From Halobellus limi (lineage in GTDB: Archaea; Halobacteriota; Halobacteria; Halobacteriales; Haloferacaceae): 64,000 nucleotides of DNA. Positions 1-8,620 of this stretch are shown here, piece by piece. The translations under genes were made by a program, and so were the position numbers. Within the stretch, counting starts at the first letter, position 1; the number at the start of each line of letters is the position of its first letter. The DNA is taken from contig NZ_CP031311.1 in the NCBI RefSeq assembly GCF_004799685.1, positions 2,294,001-2,358,000 of the forward strand, written 5' to 3'. Below the pieces are notes generated by a model. It was not told the origin of the DNA, made no database searches, and saw only the letters and a list, made by a program, of their open reading frames with translations.

Positions 1-120
1 GGCGGCGAGGCAGTTGATGAGCCGCGCGGCTTCGTCGTCGTCGAGCGGGAGGACACGGAGATCGCCACCATCTTCCTCGGTCGCACCTCGATCCGGTTCC
101 GGCGGTAGCACGCCCGACAT
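1..120 (-). CDS. N-terminal fragment of a winged-helix (ArsR-like) regulator
   Basis: The minus strand opens with an ATG at 120 and stays open to the window edge, so only the first 40 residues are visible. They comprise an acidic leader and then LRVLPLDDDEAARLINCLAA. This resembles the start of haloarchaeal ArsR-like winged-helix proteins, in which such a segment precedes the first helix of the DNA-binding domain. The helix-turn-helix itself lies outside the window, so the family is an inference. The gene is divergent from the NAD(P)HX repair gene, with 170 bp between the two starts. Confidence 0.5.
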   Translation of the reverse strand, partial: MSGVLPPEPDRGATEEDGGDLRVLPLDDDEAARLINCLAA

Positions 121-258
121 ACGACGTAATTCCGCGTTCTCGGACCTAAACGTTTCGGATTTCCGACACACATCCGGTCACGCGTGATCCGATAGGTCAC
201 GCATCTCGCGGTCGTCTCGGTGATCGAGGGGACGCGGTCGCAATTACCGACCCGTCGC

Positions 259-266
259 CTTTTAGG
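259..266 (+). promoter_or_regulatory. TATA-like box of the nnr-moaC unit
   Basis: CTTTTAGG lies 25-32 nt before the ATG at 291, the spacing expected for a leaderless haloarchaeal transcript. Confidence 0.45.
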
Positions 267-290
267 TCGGCTCGGACCCAACTGCCACCG

Positions 291-1727
291 ATGATCACGA
301 GCGACCGGATGGCCGCCGTCGACCGCAACGCCGAGGCGCTCTGCGTCCCGCGGAAGCAGTTGATGGAGTCGAGCGGCAACGCCGTCGCCCGCGCGGTCCG
401 CGGCCTCGCGGACGCGGGCGCGTCCGTCACCGTCGTGGCCGGCCGGGGGAACAACGGCGGCGACGCGTTCGTCGCGGCGCGGTTCCTGGACGACTACGAG
501 GTGTCCGTCCGCCTGCTCGGCCGCCCGGAGTCGATCGCGACCGACATCGCCCGGGAGAACTGGGAGGCGCTCCGCGCGGCGGAGTGCGACGCGGAGGCGG
601 TGACTGACTCCGCGAACCTGGACCTCGGCGACCCCGACGTCGTCGTCGACGCGATGCTCGGAACCGGCGTGACGGGCGCGCTCCGCGAACCCGAGGCGAC
701 GGCCGCGAAGGCGGTCAACGACCTCGACGCGTCGGTGCTCTCGGTCGACGTCCCCTCCGGCGTCGACGCCGACACCGGCGAGTCCGCGGGCGTCGCCGTC
801 GACGCCGATCGCGTGGTGACGTTCCACGACGAGAAGCCCGGCCTGTCGGCGCTCGACGCCGAGGTCACCGTCGCAGACATCGGGATCCCGGCGGCCGCAG
901 AACGGTTCACGGGGCCGGGCGACCTGTTGGCCCTGGACCGGCCGTCACAGAGCCACAAGGGCGACTTCGGAGAGGTGCTCGTCGTCGGCGGGGGCCCCTA
1001 CACCGGCGCGCCGGCGCTCGCCGCGCAGTCGGCGCTCCGCGCGGGAGCGGATCTCGTCCGCGTCGCCTGCCCCGAGGCCGTGGCCCGGGAGATCCAGGGC
1101 TACAGCGAGAACCTCATCCTCCGCCCGTACGACGGCGAGCGTCTCGCGAGCGAACACGTCGAGGACGTCCTGTCGCTCGCGGCCGACCACGACGTCGCCG
1201 TCCTGGGCCCCGGACTCGGGGATCACGAAGAGACGCTCGCGGCGGTCGCGGAGTTCCTCGAACGCTACGACGGCACGGCGGTCGTCGACGCCGACGCGCT
1301 GCAGGTGGTACCCGAAGTCGATACGGAGGCGACGCTGCTGTGCACGCCCCACCAGGGGGAGTTGCGAAAGATGGGCGGCGAGACCGACGAGGACTGGCGG
1401 ACGAGAGCCGACCTCGCCTCGGAATTCGCGGCCGAACTCGGCCACGTCCTGCTCGTGAAGGGCGCCTACGACGTGATCGCCGCGGGCGACGAGACGAGGG
1501 TGAACCGGACCGGGAACCCGGGGATGACCGTCGGCGGCACCGGCGACGTCCTCGCGGGGGCGGCCGGCGCGCTGGCGTGCGTCCTCTCGCCCTTCCAGGC
1601 GGCCGCCGTCGCCGCCTACGCGAACGGCCGCGCCGGGGACGCGGCGGTGGAGGAGAACGGGTACGGCCTCCTGGCGACGGACCTGATCGATCGACTGCCC
1701 GCGGCACTTCGGAGTGACACACGATGA
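291..1727 (+). CDS. nnr: Bifunctional NAD(P)HX epimerase / ADP-dependent NAD(P)HX dehydratase
   Basis: This 478-residue cytoplasmic enzyme repairs hydrated NADH and NADPH. The N-terminal half (about 1-210) is the YjeF_N epimerase domain, with GRGNNGGDAF at 51-60 and DVPSGVDADTGE near 152. The C-terminal half (about 222-470) is the ribokinase-like dehydratase domain, with the nucleotide-site motif GGTGDVLAGAAGAL near its end. Both halves are full length, as in other two-domain Nnr proteins. The ATG sits 25 nt after a TATA-like box. Its stop overlaps the moaC start (ATGA at 1724-1727), so the two genes are probably cotranscribed and translationally coupled. Confidence 0.93.
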   Translation: MITSDRMAAVDRNAEALCVPRKQLMESSGNAVARAVRGLADAGASVTVVAGRGNNGGDAFVAARFLDDYEVSVRLLGRPESIATDIARENWEALRAAECDAEAVTDSANLDLGDPDVVVDAMLGTGVTGALREPEATAAKAVNDLDASVLSVDVPSGVDADTGESAGVAVDADRVVTFHDEKPGLSALDAEVTVADIGIPAAAERFTGPGDLLALDRPSQSHKGDFGEVLVVGGGPYTGAPALAAQSALRAGADLVRVACPEAVAREIQGYSENLILRPYDGERLASEHVEDVLSLAADHDVAVLGPGLGDHEETLAAVAEFLERYDGTAVVDADALQVVPEVDTEATLLCTPHQGELRKMGGETDEDWRTRADLASEFAAELGHVLLVKGAYDVIAAGDETRVNRTGNPGMTVGGTGDVLAGAAGALACVLSPFQAAAVAAYANGRAGDAAVEENGYGLLATDLIDRLPAALRSDTR

Positions 1728-2329
1728 CATCTGACGAGAACACCGACGAGACCACGGAGCACAGAGACGGGGAGGCGACCGCCTCCGAGGACGACGCCGA
1801 CTCCCAACGCACGGACGGCGGCGACCGCGCCGCCGGAGACGACGACGCGGAACTCACCCACGTTGACGAGACGGGCGACGTCCAGATGGTCGACGTCGGG
1901 TCGAAGCCCGACTCGAAGCGGCGCGCGGTGGCGCGCGGCGAGATCCACCTCTCGGCGTCGACGATCGGTGCGATCCGCTCCGACGCGGTCGAAAAGGGTG
2001 ACGTGCTCGCGACCGCCCGGATCGGTGCGGTGCAGGCGGTCAAACACACCTGGGAGACGATCCCGATGTGCCACCAGATCCCGATCACGAACGTCGACAC
2101 CGACTTCGACGTCCGCGAGGAGTGCGTACGGCTCACCGTGACCGTCGAGACGACCGGCAAGACCGGCTGCGAGATGGAGGCCCTGGAGGGCGTCACGACG
2201 GGGTTGAACGTCGTCTGGGACATGGTGAAGGCCGCCGAAAAGGACGGGTCCGGACAGTATCCGGGAACGCGGATCGGCGGCGTCGAGGTCCTCACGAAGG
2301 AGAAGCGACGGGTCGACGAATCGGACTGA
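1724..2329 (+). CDS. moaC: Cyclic pyranopterin monophosphate synthase MoaC
   Basis: MoaC converts the 3',8-cyclo-GTP made by MoaA into cyclic pyranopterin monophosphate, an early step of molybdenum cofactor synthesis. The core (about 56-201) contains the archaeal form of the active-site motif, MCHQIP at about 115, and GCEMEALEGVTTG at about 148. The first 50 or so residues are a low-complexity Asp/Glu/Thr-rich extension absent from bacterial MoaC, typical of halophilic acidification. The start codon overlaps the nnr stop by 4 bp. No other molybdopterin gene is in the window. Confidence 0.93.
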   Translation: MTSDENTDETTEHRDGEATASEDDADSQRTDGGDRAAGDDDAELTHVDETGDVQMVDVGSKPDSKRRAVARGEIHLSASTIGAIRSDAVEKGDVLATARIGAVQAVKHTWETIPMCHQIPITNVDTDFDVREECVRLTVTVETTGKTGCEMEALEGVTTGLNVVWDMVKAAEKDGSGQYPGTRIGGVEVLTKEKRRVDESD

Positions 2330-2366
2330 GCCTGCGTTCGGACTCGGCCACGGAGCGAGCCGTGAA

Positions 2367-3719
2367 CTACGGGCTGTCGACGCTCGCCTCGGAGACGTCC
2401 CCCGATTCGGCGGACCCCGGCGGCGCGCGCACTTCGGCGGCCTTCGACCGGGCCTTCTCGACGATGGCCGGACGGGCCGAGAACTCGACGAGGACGTCCT
2501 CGCCGGTGTACTCCTCGCGCTCGACGTTGCCGTGGTCGTAGAGCCACGAGACCAGGCTCATCGCGTCGTCCGAGAGCGGCAAGAGCAGCCGTTCCTCGCG
2601 CCAGTCGGGCAGTTCGGCCTCGATCCGCGCGGTGAGTTCCTCGACGTTCTCGCCGGTGAGCCCCGAGACGGCGACGGGGTTGGGCGCGAGCGCGTCCAGC
2701 GCCGCGCGCTTCTCCGCCAGTTCGTCGTCGTCGACGCGGTCGATCTTGTTGAGGACGGTGACGATCGGCGCCTCGTTGCGCTCGTAGAGCGTGTCGTGAC
2801 AGGTGACGAGCTTCTCGCGCATCTCCTCGACGGACTCGGAGGCGTCGACGACGAGCAACACGAGGTCCGCGCGGTAGACCGAGTCCAGCGTCGACTCGAA
2901 GGACTCGACGAGCCAGTGGGGGAGATCGGAGATGAACCCGACCGTGTCGGTCAGGAGGACGTCTCTGGTCCCGGTGTCCGCGCGGCGGGTCGTCGTCCCG
3001 AGCGTCGTGAACAGGCGGTCTTCGGACTCGGCGGTCGGGTCGAGGTCCGGGTGGAGGTCCTCGTTCTCGGAGACGTCGAGGTCGTCGGCGAGCTGTCGCA
3101 TCAGCGTCGACTTGCCGGCGTTCGTGTAGCCCGCGAGCGCGACGAGATCGAAGCCCGATTCCCGGCGCTGCTCGCGGCGGGTCTCCTCTTTCTCGGCGAT
3201 GGCGTCGAGTTCCTGCTTGATGCGGGAGATCTGCGCTTTGATGTCGCGCTCGCGGCTCTCGTCGTACTCGCCGAGCCCCATGAACCCGGGGCGCTCGTCG
3301 CGTTTCGCCAACGACGCCTTCGCCTCCGCGCGCGGGAGTTCGTAGCGCAACTCGGCGAGTTCGACCTGCAACTGCGCCTTCCGAGTGTTCGCGCGCTGGC
3401 CGAAGATCTCCAGGATGAGCGTGAAGCGGTCGATCACCTCGACGCCCTCCGGCAACTTCCCGCCGATGTTGTACGTCTGATACGGGCCCAGTCGGTTGTC
3501 GACGACGACCGCCTGGGCGTCGGTTTCTCTCACTAACGCCGCGAGTTCCTCGACTTTCCCCTCGCCGAAGTGGTAAGCGGCGTCCTCCTCGCGCGACTGC
3601 GAGAGCCGGCCGACGACGTCGTAGCCGGCCGCGCTCGCCAGGTCCGCGATCTCGGTCAGATCGGCGTCGTCGCCGCCGTCCACCCGCTTGGCGACGACGA
3701 CGGGGCTCGTTCCGCTCAT
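2367..3719 (-). CDS. hflX: GTPase HflX
   Basis: HflX is a ribosome-associated GTPase thought to split or rescue stalled ribosomes. The N-terminal HflX domain carries NRLGPYQTYNIGGKLPEGVE (about 95-115) and is followed by a coiled-coil linker. The G domain has Walker A GYTNAGKST, G3 DTVGF and G4 NKID, and a short C-terminal domain follows. The reading frame continues 15 nt further upstream to a GTG at 3734, but the ATG at 3719 (MSGTSPVVVAKR) matches the usual family start and was chosen. It converges on moaC with 37 bp between the stops. Confidence 0.92.
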   Translation of the reverse strand: MSGTSPVVVAKRVDGGDDADLTEIADLASAAGYDVVGRLSQSREEDAAYHFGEGKVEELAALVRETDAQAVVVDNRLGPYQTYNIGGKLPEGVEVIDRFTLILEIFGQRANTRKAQLQVELAELRYELPRAEAKASLAKRDERPGFMGLGEYDESRERDIKAQISRIKQELDAIAEKEETRREQRRESGFDLVALAGYTNAGKSTLMRQLADDLDVSENEDLHPDLDPTAESEDRLFTTLGTTTRRADTGTRDVLLTDTVGFISDLPHWLVESFESTLDSVYRADLVLLVVDASESVEEMREKLVTCHDTLYERNEAPIVTVLNKIDRVDDDELAEKRAALDALAPNPVAVSGLTGENVEELTARIEAELPDWREERLLLPLSDDAMSLVSWLYDHGNVEREEYTGEDVLVEFSARPAIVEKARSKAAEVRAPPGSAESGDVSEASVDSP

Positions 3720-3965
3720 ACGTCCACCGCGCACGCGGCGGCCTCGAAGTGGTTCACCTGCACTGTCTGAGAGGAGATACGCGGCCGAACCACTTGAACG
3801 CTACCCGCGTTGACGCGCGCAGTCCGCCCAGCCGGACTCCCGACGTCTGCCACCCCGTGTCACGAGTTCACTCAAGAATGGCACGCTATATAGGATTTAA
3901 AATCATCTATCACTCGTATTTTATAGATTAGTTTAACTTTGTTCGGCTATAAGAAAGGATACTCT

Positions 3966-5030
3966 ATGATACGTCGTATTCGTTCGCAGTTTCTCCCACC
4001 CGACGCGACGCTTTTCGTCGCGCTCGCGACGGTCTGGGGGCTGTCGTTCGTCGCCATCGAAGCCGGACTCGCCCACGTGCCACCGCTCTTCTTTGCGGCC
4101 CTTCGCTACGCACTCGCCGGCGTGCTCGTCCTCGCGTACGCCGCGGTCACGACCGATCGCCTGCGCCCCCGCGGCCGCACGGAGTGGTTGAACGTCGCCG
4201 TCGTCGGCGGGTTCCTCGTCGGCGCGTACCACGCTCTCCTGTACCTCGGGCAGCTGTCGGTCCCCGGCCCGGTCGCCGCGGTCGTGGTGAGCCTCTCGCC
4301 CGTGCTGACCGCGGCGTTCGCGGCCGTGCTCCTCGACGACTCCCTCGACGCGGTCGCGGCCGGCGGCTTCCTGCTCGGCCTCGTCGGCGTCGCCGTCGTG
4401 GCCGACTTCGACCTCGGGAACCTCCTGACCGCCGACGTCCTCGGGATCGGACTCCTGCTCGTCGCGGCCGCGGCCTTCGCGCTCGGATCGGTGCTCTCGA
4501 CGCCGCTTCGGACGACGCTCGCCGACGTGTCGATGCAGGCGTGGGCGATGCTCGTCGGCGCGGGTCTGCTCTTCGCGGGATCGATCGCTCGGGGCGAGCC
4601 TGTCGCCACCGTCGAGTGGACGACGACCGCACTCGCCGCCCTGGCGTACCTGACGCTCTTCTCGGGCGTGCTCGGCTTCCTGATCTACTTCGCGCTGCAC
4701 GAGCGCGTCGGCCCCGCCGAGAGCAACCTGGTGAGCTACTTCCAGCCGATTGTCGCCGCGCTCGCGGGGTGGGCTCTCCTCGGACAGACCGTCACCGAGA
4801 CCACCGTCCTCGGCTTCCTCGGCATCTTCGCCGGCTTCGTGCTCGTGAAACACGAGATCGTCCGCGAGCGGCTGGGCATAGGCGGTGCGCACTTCGCCCC
4901 GCGGAACCCGATGCTTACCTTCAGCTGCCGGGTCATCGAGCGCGGTCGCGGGCTCACCTTCGAACGCGACGTCGCCTCCGAGGACCTCTACGGGTCGACG
5001 ACGAGTGGCTTCGGCCACGACGCCGACTGA
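3966..5030 (+). CDS. EamA/DMT-family membrane transporter
   Basis: This is an inner-membrane drug/metabolite transporter-superfamily protein of about 354 residues with two EamA repeats and about ten hydrophobic helices (residues 1-300). It begins FVALATVWGLSFVAIEAGLAH, a typical EamA first helix. The substrate cannot be deduced. The hydrophilic tail of about 55 residues after the last helix (from VRERLGIGG onward) is longer than usual. The frame is open from a TTG at 3939, but the ATG at 3966 is preceded by a purine-rich AAAGGA at 3955-3960 and starts the protein just before the first helix. The upstream DNA (3885-3965) is strikingly AT-rich. Confidence 0.85.
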   Translation: MIRRIRSQFLPPDATLFVALATVWGLSFVAIEAGLAHVPPLFFAALRYALAGVLVLAYAAVTTDRLRPRGRTEWLNVAVVGGFLVGAYHALLYLGQLSVPGPVAAVVVSLSPVLTAAFAAVLLDDSLDAVAAGGFLLGLVGVAVVADFDLGNLLTADVLGIGLLLVAAAAFALGSVLSTPLRTTLADVSMQAWAMLVGAGLLFAGSIARGEPVATVEWTTTALAALAYLTLFSGVLGFLIYFALHERVGPAESNLVSYFQPIVAALAGWALLGQTVTETTVLGFLGIFAGFVLVKHEIVRERLGIGGAHFAPRNPMLTFSCRVIERGRGLTFERDVASEDLYGSTTSGFGHDAD

Positions 5031-5105
5031 GTAGGCCGTACAGCCGGTTTCACGAGCCGTTTCTTTCGGCGTTAATTCGGTGAATCAACCACCAGCTCGT
5101 GCGTG

Positions 5106-5441
5106 CTACTTGATCCAAGTATAGAATCCTCTGAATAGATTTTTGAACCCAATATCTGCTCCGAGTACAACAAGAACAAACAGATACGCCAGTAATGACA
5201 GGCAACTGTTTAATATTTGTGTCGTGCTTGCTGACCCTAATCCAGTCAAGAATAGAAGTGTGGCCACTCCACCGCCGAGCTTCATAAACAATACAATGAA
5301 TATTATCGTATCCGGGTCAAGTGCGTCACCGATCCACCACCAAAGCAAAGCGAGCGAAATGCTGACCCAATACAACGTTACAGGTTCCCATACCATTAAT
5401 AAATACACCAGAGAGATACACGTCTGAAGCTCGGCCTTCAA
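5106..5441 (-). CDS. Small membrane protein of unknown function (AT-rich island)
   Basis: This 111-residue hydrophobic protein has about three to four predicted membrane helices (around 9-35, 45-68 and 75-100) and no family I recognise. Its codons are far more AT-rich than the flanking genes, and it lacks the acidic composition of its neighbours. The TTG at 5441 was chosen because a TATA-like GTTTTTAACG (minus strand, 5466-5475) lies about 25-34 nt upstream. An internal ATG at 5396 would give 96 residues. It is divergent from the next small gene and probably horizontally acquired. Confidence 0.5.
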   Translation of the reverse strand: MKAELQTCISLVYLLMVWEPVTLYWVSISLALLWWWIGDALDPDTIIFIVLFMKLGGGVATLLFLTGLGSASTTQILNSCLSLLAYLFVLVVLGADIGFKNLFRGFYTWIK

Positions 5442-5490
5442 TTCTAGCAGTTGGAGTGGTCTCCACGTTAAAAACTACCATCAATCAAAT

Positions 5491-5500
5491 AATATTTTAC
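5491..5500 (+). promoter_or_regulatory. TATA-like box for the 72-residue orphan gene
   Basis: AATATTTTAC lies 22-31 nt upstream of the ATG at 5522, which supports that ATG over the upstream in-frame GTG at 5456. Confidence 0.45.
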
Positions 5501-5521
5501 GATGTGTACATACTTGCACAT

Positions 5522-5740
5522 ATGACTGATACTAATTCACCTCTCAGTACAATCAAGCAACTTGTAGACAGTTCTATCGAGAAAACAGACGACAGCGAGA
5601 TCAGGTTCAAGCTCCGAACAGCTAGCCAATTAGTCGATGTTGTACAAAATCACCACGACGATCTAATAGACTCACTTGAGGACACTGACCTCGATGACGA
5701 ATTACAAGAGGAACTACGGGATATGGGATATATTGAGTAA
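5522..5740 (+). CDS. Small acidic helical protein, unknown function
   Basis: This 72-residue soluble protein is predicted to be mostly helical (IKQLVDSS, FKLRTASQLVDVVQNHHDDL, ELQEELRDMGYIE). I do not recognise a family. The ATG at 5522 is preceded by a well-placed TATA-like box. The frame extends to a GTG at 5456, but that start lies upstream of the box. Its base composition is much more AT-rich than the chromosome around it. It shares a divergent promoter region with the small membrane protein, which could make the two a functional pair, though nothing in the sequence proves it. Confidence 0.55.
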   Translation: MTDTNSPLSTIKQLVDSSIEKTDDSEIRFKLRTASQLVDVVQNHHDDLIDSLEDTDLDDELQEELRDMGYIE

Positions 5741-5788
5741 GCATCTGTCTTGAGCATCCGCGAGCGAACGGAGTGAGCGAGCGGTTCA

Positions 5789-5828
5789 CCGACGGAGCCG
5801 TCGGAACACGGAAGAGCTCTGCTCTTCC
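5789..5828. repeat. Two consecutive hairpins 3' of thrS and the AT-rich island
   Basis: Two perfect inverted repeats stand side by side. CCGACGG/CCGTCGG (5789-5795, 5798-5804) has a 2-nt loop, and GGAAGAGC/GCTCTTCC (5810-5817, 5821-5828) has a 3-nt loop. They sit between the converging ends of the 72-residue gene and thrS and may end transcription or protect 3' ends. Confidence 0.5.
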
Positions 5829-5849
5829 GGAGACGGCGGAGTCGGACGT

Positions 5850-5914
5850 TTTTTGGTCCAGCTTTTTGCAAGGAGCGGTCGCGCGTAGCGCGACCCGACG
5901 CAGCAAAAAGGTGG
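5850..5914 (+). repeat. 65-bp dispersed hairpin repeat, copy 1
   Basis: This element begins TTTTTGGTCCAGC and ends AAAAAGGTGG. It surrounds the hairpin GTCGCGC-GTA-GCGCGAC (5878-5894). A second copy at 58492-58556 matches at 62 of 65 positions, and one of the three differences is in the hairpin loop. This copy lies just downstream of the thrS stop at 5922. Confidence 0.8.
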
Positions 5915-5921
5915 GTGGATG

Positions 5922-7847
5922 CTACTCGTCCAGGAAGTCCGGTTCGATCCGCTTCTCGGCGTACTCGTCTTCGAGGTGCGCGCGGAACGTCTCGATCTCG
6001 ACGTCCTGATCCTCCCGCTCCTTGCGGTCGCGGACCGAGATCGTCCCCGCCTCCTCCTCGTCGCCGCCGACGACGATCATGTACGGGACGCGGTCCTCCT
6101 GAGCCTCACGGATCTTCCGTCCGAGCGTCCACGAGCGGTCTTCCACCGAGACGCGGAAGTCGCCGAGTTCGTTCTTCACGCGGTGGGCGTAGCCGAGTTG
6201 GTCGTCGCTGATCGGCAGGACGCGGACCTGCTCGGGCGCGAGCCAGAACGGGAACTTCCCGTCGAAGTGCTCGATGAGCACCATAAAGAACCGCTCGTAG
6301 GAGCCATAGAGCGCGCGGTGAATCATCACCGGCCGGTGATCCTCGTTGTCCTCGCCCGTGTACGACAGCTCGAAGCGCTCGGGCATATTGAAGTCGAGTT
6401 GGACCGTCGGGCCGTCCCACTTTCGGCCCAGCGCGTCCTCGAACGCGAAGTCGATTTTGGGTCCATAGAAGGCCCCGTCGCCGGGTTCGAGGTCGTAGTC
6501 GATGCCCTGGTTTTCGAGCACGGATCGGAGCTGTGACTCGGCCTGCTCCCAGATCTCGTCGCCGCCGACGGACTTCTCCGGGCGCGTCGCTAAGGCGACG
6601 TGGGCGTCGAGGTCGAAGGTGTCGAGCACCTCGTAGATGGCCTCCATCACCTGATTCACTTCCTGCTCGATCTGCTCGGGCCGGCAGAACAGGTGACCGT
6701 CGTCGATGGTGAAAGACCAGACCCGAGAGAGCCCCGAGAGCTCGCCGCGCTGTTCCTTCCGGTACACTTTGCCGTCCTCGAAGTACCGAACCGGAAGGTC
6801 GCGGTAGGACCACGACTTCTGATCGAAGATCGTCGCGTGCCCCGGGCAGTTCATCGGCTTTAACCCATACTCCTCGTCGTTGACGTCCATCAGGAACATG
6901 TCGTCGACGTAGTTGTCGTAGTGGCCCGACTTCTTCCACAGTTCCGTCCGGAACAGGTGCGGCGTCTCGACGGGGTCGTAGCCGGCGTCCAGATTCAGCG
7001 AGCGGGCGTAGTCGCCGAGCTCGTCGAGGATCTTCTTGCCGTTGGGGTGATACAGCGGCAGCCCGGGACCGGTGACGTCGGGGATCGAGAAGAGGTCCAG
7101 TTCCTGGCCGAGCTTTCGGTGATCCCGCTCCTGGGCCTCCTCGCGGAGCGTGAGGTACTCTTCGAGGTCGGACTCGGATTCGAAGGCCGTCCCGTAGATC
7201 CGGGTCAACGTGTCCTCGTCCTCGTCGCCGCGCCAGAACGCCGAGGAGATGTTGAGCAGTTTCACCGCGCCGATGTCGCCGGTCGACTCGACGTGCGGGC
7301 CCTTACAGAGGTCCTCGAAGTCGCCTTGGGTATAAAAGGAGACGGGGTCCTCACCGGCGGCCTCGTCCTCGAGGATCTCGCGCTTGTAGCGGTTGTCCTC
7401 GTAGGTCTCGAGGGCCTCCTCGCGGGGTCGGAGTTCGCGTTCGATCGGGAGGTCCTCCTCTATGATCTCCTCCATCTCGGCCTCGATCTCCTCCAGATCT
7501 TCCGCGTCGAGGTCGACGTTCGCGACGTCGTAGTAGAACCCCTCGTCGGTCGGCGGCCCGATCGCGAGTTTCGCCTCGGGGTAGAGTCGCTGCAGCGCCT
7601 GCGCGAAGACGTGGGCCGCGGAATGTCGCAGGACGCGGAGGTACTCGTCGCTCTGGTCCGTCACGATCACGATCTCGGCGCCGTCGTGGACGGGCGCGGC
7701 CTTGTCGACGAGTTCGCCGTCGACGACGCCCGCGACGGTGTCGCGGCCGAGTCCGGGGCCGATCTCGTAGGCGACGTCCTCGACCGTCGCGTCCTCCGCG
7801 ACGGAGAGTTCGGAGCCGTCGGGGAGGCGAACAACGATTTCGCTCAT
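5922..7847 (-). CDS. thrS: Threonyl-tRNA synthetase, bacterial-type
   Basis: This is a 641-residue class II synthetase that charges tRNA-Thr. Domains in order: TGS (1-62), the bacterial-type editing domain with RHSAAHV (HxxxH) and a later C-x3-H element, the catalytic core with motif 2 and zinc residues ([18 protein letters not shown]), and the C-terminal anticodon-binding domain ([14 protein letters not shown]). Most archaea use a different editing domain, so this arrangement points to the bacterial version known in haloarchaea. The ATG at 7847 was chosen over an upstream in-frame start because it opens the TGS domain and has a TATA-like box at 7871-7878. Confidence 0.95.
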   Translation of the reverse strand: MSEIVVRLPDGSELSVAEDATVEDVAYEIGPGLGRDTVAGVVDGELVDKAAPVHDGAEIVIVTDQSDEYLRVLRHSAAHVFAQALQRLYPEAKLAIGPPTDEGFYYDVANVDLDAEDLEEIEAEMEEIIEEDLPIERELRPREEALETYEDNRYKREILEDEAAGEDPVSFYTQGDFEDLCKGPHVESTGDIGAVKLLNISSAFWRGDEDEDTLTRIYGTAFESESDLEEYLTLREEAQERDHRKLGQELDLFSIPDVTGPGLPLYHPNGKKILDELGDYARSLNLDAGYDPVETPHLFRTELWKKSGHYDNYVDDMFLMDVNDEEYGLKPMNCPGHATIFDQKSWSYRDLPVRYFEDGKVYRKEQRGELSGLSRVWSFTIDDGHLFCRPEQIEQEVNQVMEAIYEVLDTFDLDAHVALATRPEKSVGGDEIWEQAESQLRSVLENQGIDYDLEPGDGAFYGPKIDFAFEDALGRKWDGPTVQLDFNMPERFELSYTGEDNEDHRPVMIHRALYGSYERFFMVLIEHFDGKFPFWLAPEQVRVLPISDDQLGYAHRVKNELGDFRVSVEDRSWTLGRKIREAQEDRVPYMIVVGGDEEEAGTISVRDRKEREDQDVEIETFRAHLEDEYAEKRIEPDFLDE

Positions 7848-7870
7848 ACGCGTTCGGAGTGCGAGCGCAC

Positions 7871-7878
7871 GAATAAGT
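7871..7878 (-). promoter_or_regulatory. TATA-like box of thrS
   Basis: On the minus strand ACTTATTC lies 24-31 nt before the thrS ATG at 7847. Confidence 0.45.
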
Positions 7879-7938
7879 GTTTTCGAGTCGCCGAGCGATG
7901 TCGGGAGAAGAGCGGATCGGGGACCGCTGTCCACCCGA

Positions 7939-8463
7939 TCAGCAGATGGCGTAGTAGGGGTACAGCTCCCCGTCTTCGGTGATCTCCACGTACGCGTTCC
8001 CGTAGCACGCGTTCGTCTCGATGGTGACGCTCTCGGTCGCGTTCCGGGCGGTCGCGGTGATCCGGAAGGACTCGATCCCGTCGGGACTCGCCTCTTCGAG
8101 GTTGTAGACGTCGCGGTCGGCCCCCGGCTCGAACGTCTCCGTCTCCTCGTAGACGGTCTCGTTCGTGGCCTCGCGGACGACGCTGATCCGGATCTCGACG
8201 GAGCGGTTCCACCTGTTCTCCACGTGGATCGCCTTGTCGGGGTCAGGCTGTTCGGACGCCTGCTCGGTCGTCGTCCACTCGTCGGTGGCCGTCTCGCCCG
8301 GCGTCGGATCGGGCGTCGGTGTCGGCGTCCCCGGCATCTCAGTGGCCGTCGGCGTCTGCGTCGGCGTGGCCGAGTCGGTCCCGGTCGACGGCGTCCCGCC
8401 GAGACAGCCGGCGGTGAGCACGACGACGAGGACGAGAGCGATCGATCGTCGGTAAGCGGGCAT
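7939..8463 (-). CDS. Secreted lipoprotein of unknown function
   Basis: This 174-residue protein has a short signal peptide ending in the lipobox LTAGC at about 20-24. A Thr/Pro-rich low-complexity linker (about 25-65) follows, then a globular domain of about 110 residues with [17 protein letters not shown]. This looks like a small beta-sandwich displayed outside the cell on a lipid anchor. I do not recognise a named function. The ATG at 8463 was preferred to a GTG one codon upstream. A TATA-like GACTTTTGTC (about 8486-8495, minus strand) fits. It ends 91 bp before the thrS start on the same strand. Confidence 0.75.
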   Translation of the reverse strand: MPAYRRSIALVLVVVLTAGCLGGTPSTGTDSATPTQTPTATEMPGTPTPTPDPTPGETATDEWTTTEQASEQPDPDKAIHVENRWNRSVEIRISVVREATNETVYEETETFEPGADRDVYNLEEASPDGIESFRITATARNATESVTIETNACYGNAYVEITEDGELYPYYAIC

Positions 8464-8581
8464 CACCCGACGCCACGAACGCTCGACAAAAGTCCCTTGT
8501 GTAGACTCAAAGGATCGTTGTAGCGGCCGGGGGCTCTCGGGGCCGCGTGTCGTTCCTCGCGCTCTCGGCCCCGTCGCCCTC

Positions 8582-8613
8582 TCGGGAGCGCGTCCCGGTC
8601 TTCGCGCTCCCGA
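8582..8613. terminator. Strong hairpin just 3' of endonuclease V
   Basis: A perfect 11-bp inverted repeat, TCGGGAGCGCG (8582-8592) with CGCGCTCCCGA (8603-8613), ends 8 nt from the nfi stop. A second GC-rich pair, CGGGGCCG/CGGCCCCG (8538-8545, 8566-8573), lies beyond it. There is no U-tract, so this may be a 3'-end stabiliser rather than a classical terminator. Confidence 0.4.
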
Positions 8614-8620
8614 CCCTGGG

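Noticed and set aside
5622-5906. Minus-strand frame encoding a segment resembling VALRATAPCKKLDQK, also found near 58500.
   Set aside because: The similarity comes from the 65-bp non-coding repeat, not from a shared protein.
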